This document shows positions 13,410 through 14,936 of a stretch of 14,936 nt of DNA, in pieces; position 1 is the stretch's first letter, and the number at the start of each line of letters is the position of its first letter. Under the pieces are notes generated by a model. The model had not been told where the DNA came from, did not search any database, and saw only the letters and a list, made by a program, of their open reading frames with translations. A program made the translations under genes and the position numbers. The stretch comes from Bacteroidales bacterium (GTDB lineage Bacteria > Bacteroidota > Bacteroidia > Bacteroidales > UBA3663). Where the stretch lies: NCBI GenBank assembly GCA_017632695.1, contig JAGBQS010000188.1, positions 1-14,936 on the forward strand, read 5' to 3'.

Positions 13410-13438
13410 GAAAAAGGTATTATTTTTCAGTTTTTTTT
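13410..13438 (+). terminator. Weak candidate terminator after the ATPase gene
   Basis: GAAAAA (13410-13415) can pair with TTTTTC (13423-13428), followed two bases later by eight T. The stem is A/T-rich and weak, and the T-run overlaps the ilvD -33 box. No stronger terminator is seen in the 204-nt gap before ilvD. Confidence 0.25.
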
Positions 13439-13467
13439 GGTAGTTTCACATATTGTTCGTATATTTG
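13436..13467 (+). promoter_or_regulatory. Canonical promoter of ilvD
   Basis: TTTG (13436-13439), a 20-nt spacer and TATATTTG (13460-13467) fully match the phylum consensus. The leader to the ATG at 13511 is about 35-40 nt, with no leader peptide, attenuator or T-box visible. Confidence 0.82.
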
Positions 13468-13510
13468 CACACCAATTCGGTAATGTATATTAAGGCATTT
13501 TACAAAAAAT

Positions 13511-14936
13511 ATGAAAATCCAATTAAGAAGTGCACAGACCACCGAAGGTCGTCGAATGGCTGGCGCCCGGGCTCTCTGGGTAGCCAATGGTATGAAACGT
13601 GAAATGTTTGGCAAGCCTATCATTGCCATCGTCAAGTCTTTTACCCAGGTCGTTCCCGGTCATACGCACCTGCACGAAATCGGACAGATCGTGAAGGCCG
13701 AAATCGAGAAGCTGGGCTGCTATGCGGCCGAATTCAATACGATTGCCGTCGACGACGGTATCGCTATGGGTCATGACGGTATGCTTTATTCTTTGCCGAG
13801 CCGCGATATCATTGCCGATTCCGTTGAATATATGTGCAACGCCCACAAGGCCGATGCCATGATCTGCATCTCCAACTGCGATAAGGTTACGCCCGGTATG
13901 CTGATGGCTGCCATGCGTCTGAATATTCCTGCCGTGTTTGTTTCCGGCGGTCCGATGGAGGCCGGCAAATACAACGGTGAGAATGCCGACCTGATTACGG
14001 CTATGGTCAAGGGTGCCGATCCCTCGGTGAGCGATGAGGAAATGGCAAAGATTGAGGGTTGTGCCTGTCCCGGCTGCGGCAGCTGCTCGGGTATGTTTAC
14101 GGCCAATTCGATGAACTCGCTGACCGAAGCCATCGGTCTTTCGCTGCCGGGCAACGGCTCGATTCTGGCTACCCATGTGAACCGTATCCAGCTGTTCAGG
14201 GATGCCGCACGTCTCATTGTGGAAAATGCTAAGAAATACTACGAAGAGGGCGATGAGAGCGTTCTCCCGCGCAGCATTGCTACCCGTCAGGCTTTTTTGA
14301 ATGCTATGACGCTGGATATTGCGATGGGCGGTTCGACCAATACCGTGCTCCACCTGCTGGCAGTTGCCCAGGAAGGCGGTGTGGATTTCCAGATGAGCGA
14401 TATTGATGCCCTGTCGCGCAAGGTGCCCTGTCTCTGCAAGCTGGCGCCTAATACCCAAAAGTATTCGGTACAGGAAGAGAACCGTGCCGGCGGTATTCTG
14501 GGTATTCTCGGCGAGCTGGCCAAGGGCGATCTGCTCGATCTGTCGTGCAAGCGCGTGAACGGTGCCACATTGGGCGAGGATATCGATAAGTACAGCATCA
14601 CGAAAGAGAACATCGATCCGGAGGCCGACCGCATTTATCATTCGGCACCCGGCGGCAGGTTCTCGACTCAGATGGGCAGTCAGAACGCCCAGTGGCCGTC
14701 GCTGGATACCGACCGTGCCAACGGCTGTATCCGCGACATTGAGCATGCCTACACCAAGGATGGCGGTCTGGCTGTCCTGTTCGGCAATATTGCCCAGAAC
14801 GGTTGCGTAGTGAAGACGGCAGGCGTCGATGAGTCGCTGTGGCACTTTGAGGGCAAGGCTGTGGTATTCGATTCGCAGGAGGATGCCTGTGAAGGAATCC
14901 TGGGCGGAAAGGTTCAGAAGGGCGATTGCGTGGTGA
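13511..14936 (+). CDS. ilvD: Dihydroxy-acid dehydratase (3' end beyond window)
   Basis: The first 475 codons of a protein that is normally ~560-620 residues are present; the frame is open at the window end. IlvD dehydrates 2,3-dihydroxy acids to 2-oxo acids in isoleucine and valine synthesis. Visible motifs are VPGHTHL (48-54), FNTIAVDDGIAMGHDGM (75-91), SNCDKVTPGM (C123 iron-sulfur ligand, D124, K125 as the carboxylated Mg-binding lysine by analogy), GCACPGCGSCSGMF with C192 as the likely ligand, and MGGSTNTVLHL. The glycine at position 50, where [2Fe-2S] enzymes carry cysteine (TPCN-type motif), places it with the E. coli-like oxygen-labile [4Fe-4S] form, which fits an anaerobe. Other ilv genes probably follow outside the window, but none is seen. 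Confidence 0.96.
   Translation, partial: MKIQLRSAQTTEGRRMAGARALWVANGMKREMFGKPIIAIVKSFTQVVPGHTHLHEIGQIVKAEIEKLGCYAAEFNTIAVDDGIAMGHDGMLYSLPSRDIIADSVEYMCNAHKADAMICISNCDKVTPGMLMAAMRLNIPAVFVSGGPMEAGKYNGENADLITAMVKGADPSVSDEEMAKIEGCACPGCGSCSGMFTANSMNSLTEAIGLSLPGNGSILATHVNRIQLFRDAARLIVENAKKYYEEGDESVLPRSIATRQAFLNAMTLDIAMGGSTNTVLHLLAVAQEGGVDFQMSDIDALSRKVPCLCKLAPNTQKYSVQEENRAGGILGILGELAKGDLLDLSCKRVNGATLGEDIDKYSITKENIDPEADRIYHSAPGGRFSTQMGSQNAQWPSLDTDRANGCIRDIEHAYTKDGGLAVLFGNIAQNGCVVKTAGVDESLWHFEGKAVVFDSQEDACEGILGGKVQKGDCVV

Noticed and set aside
13523..14845. 440-codon minus-strand reading frame opposite ilvD
   Set aside because: ilvD is unmistakable on the plus strand. High-GC codon bias leaves the antisense frame open, and its product (rich in His, Arg, Gly) matches nothing I recognise.
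1..14936. tRNA, rRNA or riboswitch genes
   Set aside because: None could be recognised by eye on either strand. The only structured leaders noticed are the short hairpins already listed.

Overview
The window looks like chromosome from an anaerobic member of the Bacteroidota, probably Bacteroidales. Nine genes or operons are preceded by the phylum's -7 promoter element TAnnTTTG, and three of these also carry a TTTG -33 box at 19-20 nt. Shine-Dalgarno sequences are mostly absent. The mutY-ssb / HU-rng neighbourhood and the protein sequences fit the same group. The species cannot be named from this sequence alone.

Left part (1 to about 2250) is accessory and gene-poor. It holds the terminator of a gene outside the window, a 97-residue protein resembling the antitoxins of Bacteroidota PIN-type toxin-antitoxin pairs with only a 21-codon ORF where the toxin should be, and a structured 250-nt segment with short terminal inverted repeats that may be a non-autonomous mobile or dispersed element. 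A complete higBA toxin-antitoxin operon follows on the minus strand. Next come two different tandem repeat arrays placed end to end, with 42-bp and then 41-bp units. The second array is built from palindromes, and one half-site recurs just in front of the next gene's promoter.

Middle part (2262 to 9435): a secreted thioredoxin-like protein (+), an S4-domain-only RNA-binding protein with a basic tail (-), an LtaS/OpgB-like membrane phosphotransferase (+), and then a minus-strand run of mutY, ssb and a large secreted pectinesterase-like beta-helix protein. The phosphotransferase and beta-helix genes converge with no base between their stop codons.

Right part (9517 to end) is a plus-strand housekeeping block. 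It contains an HU-family protein, a 28-codon gene for an AURKAIP1/COX24 (mS38-like) ribosomal protein, a clear intrinsic terminator, ribonuclease G overlapping by 8 nt with a tandem ATP-binding-cassette ATPase, and then ilvD on its own canonical promoter, cut by the window end. The grouping ties nucleoid organisation, small-subunit assembly and RNA processing together. The IlvD sequence is of the oxygen-labile [4Fe-4S] type, which suits an anaerobe.

The strongest candidates for something undescribed are the paired 42/41-bp arrays and the inverted-repeat-bounded element beside the orphan antitoxin-like gene. The S4-only protein, the ATPase with one degenerate nucleotide site and the SSB lacking its usual C-terminal tip are smaller oddities.
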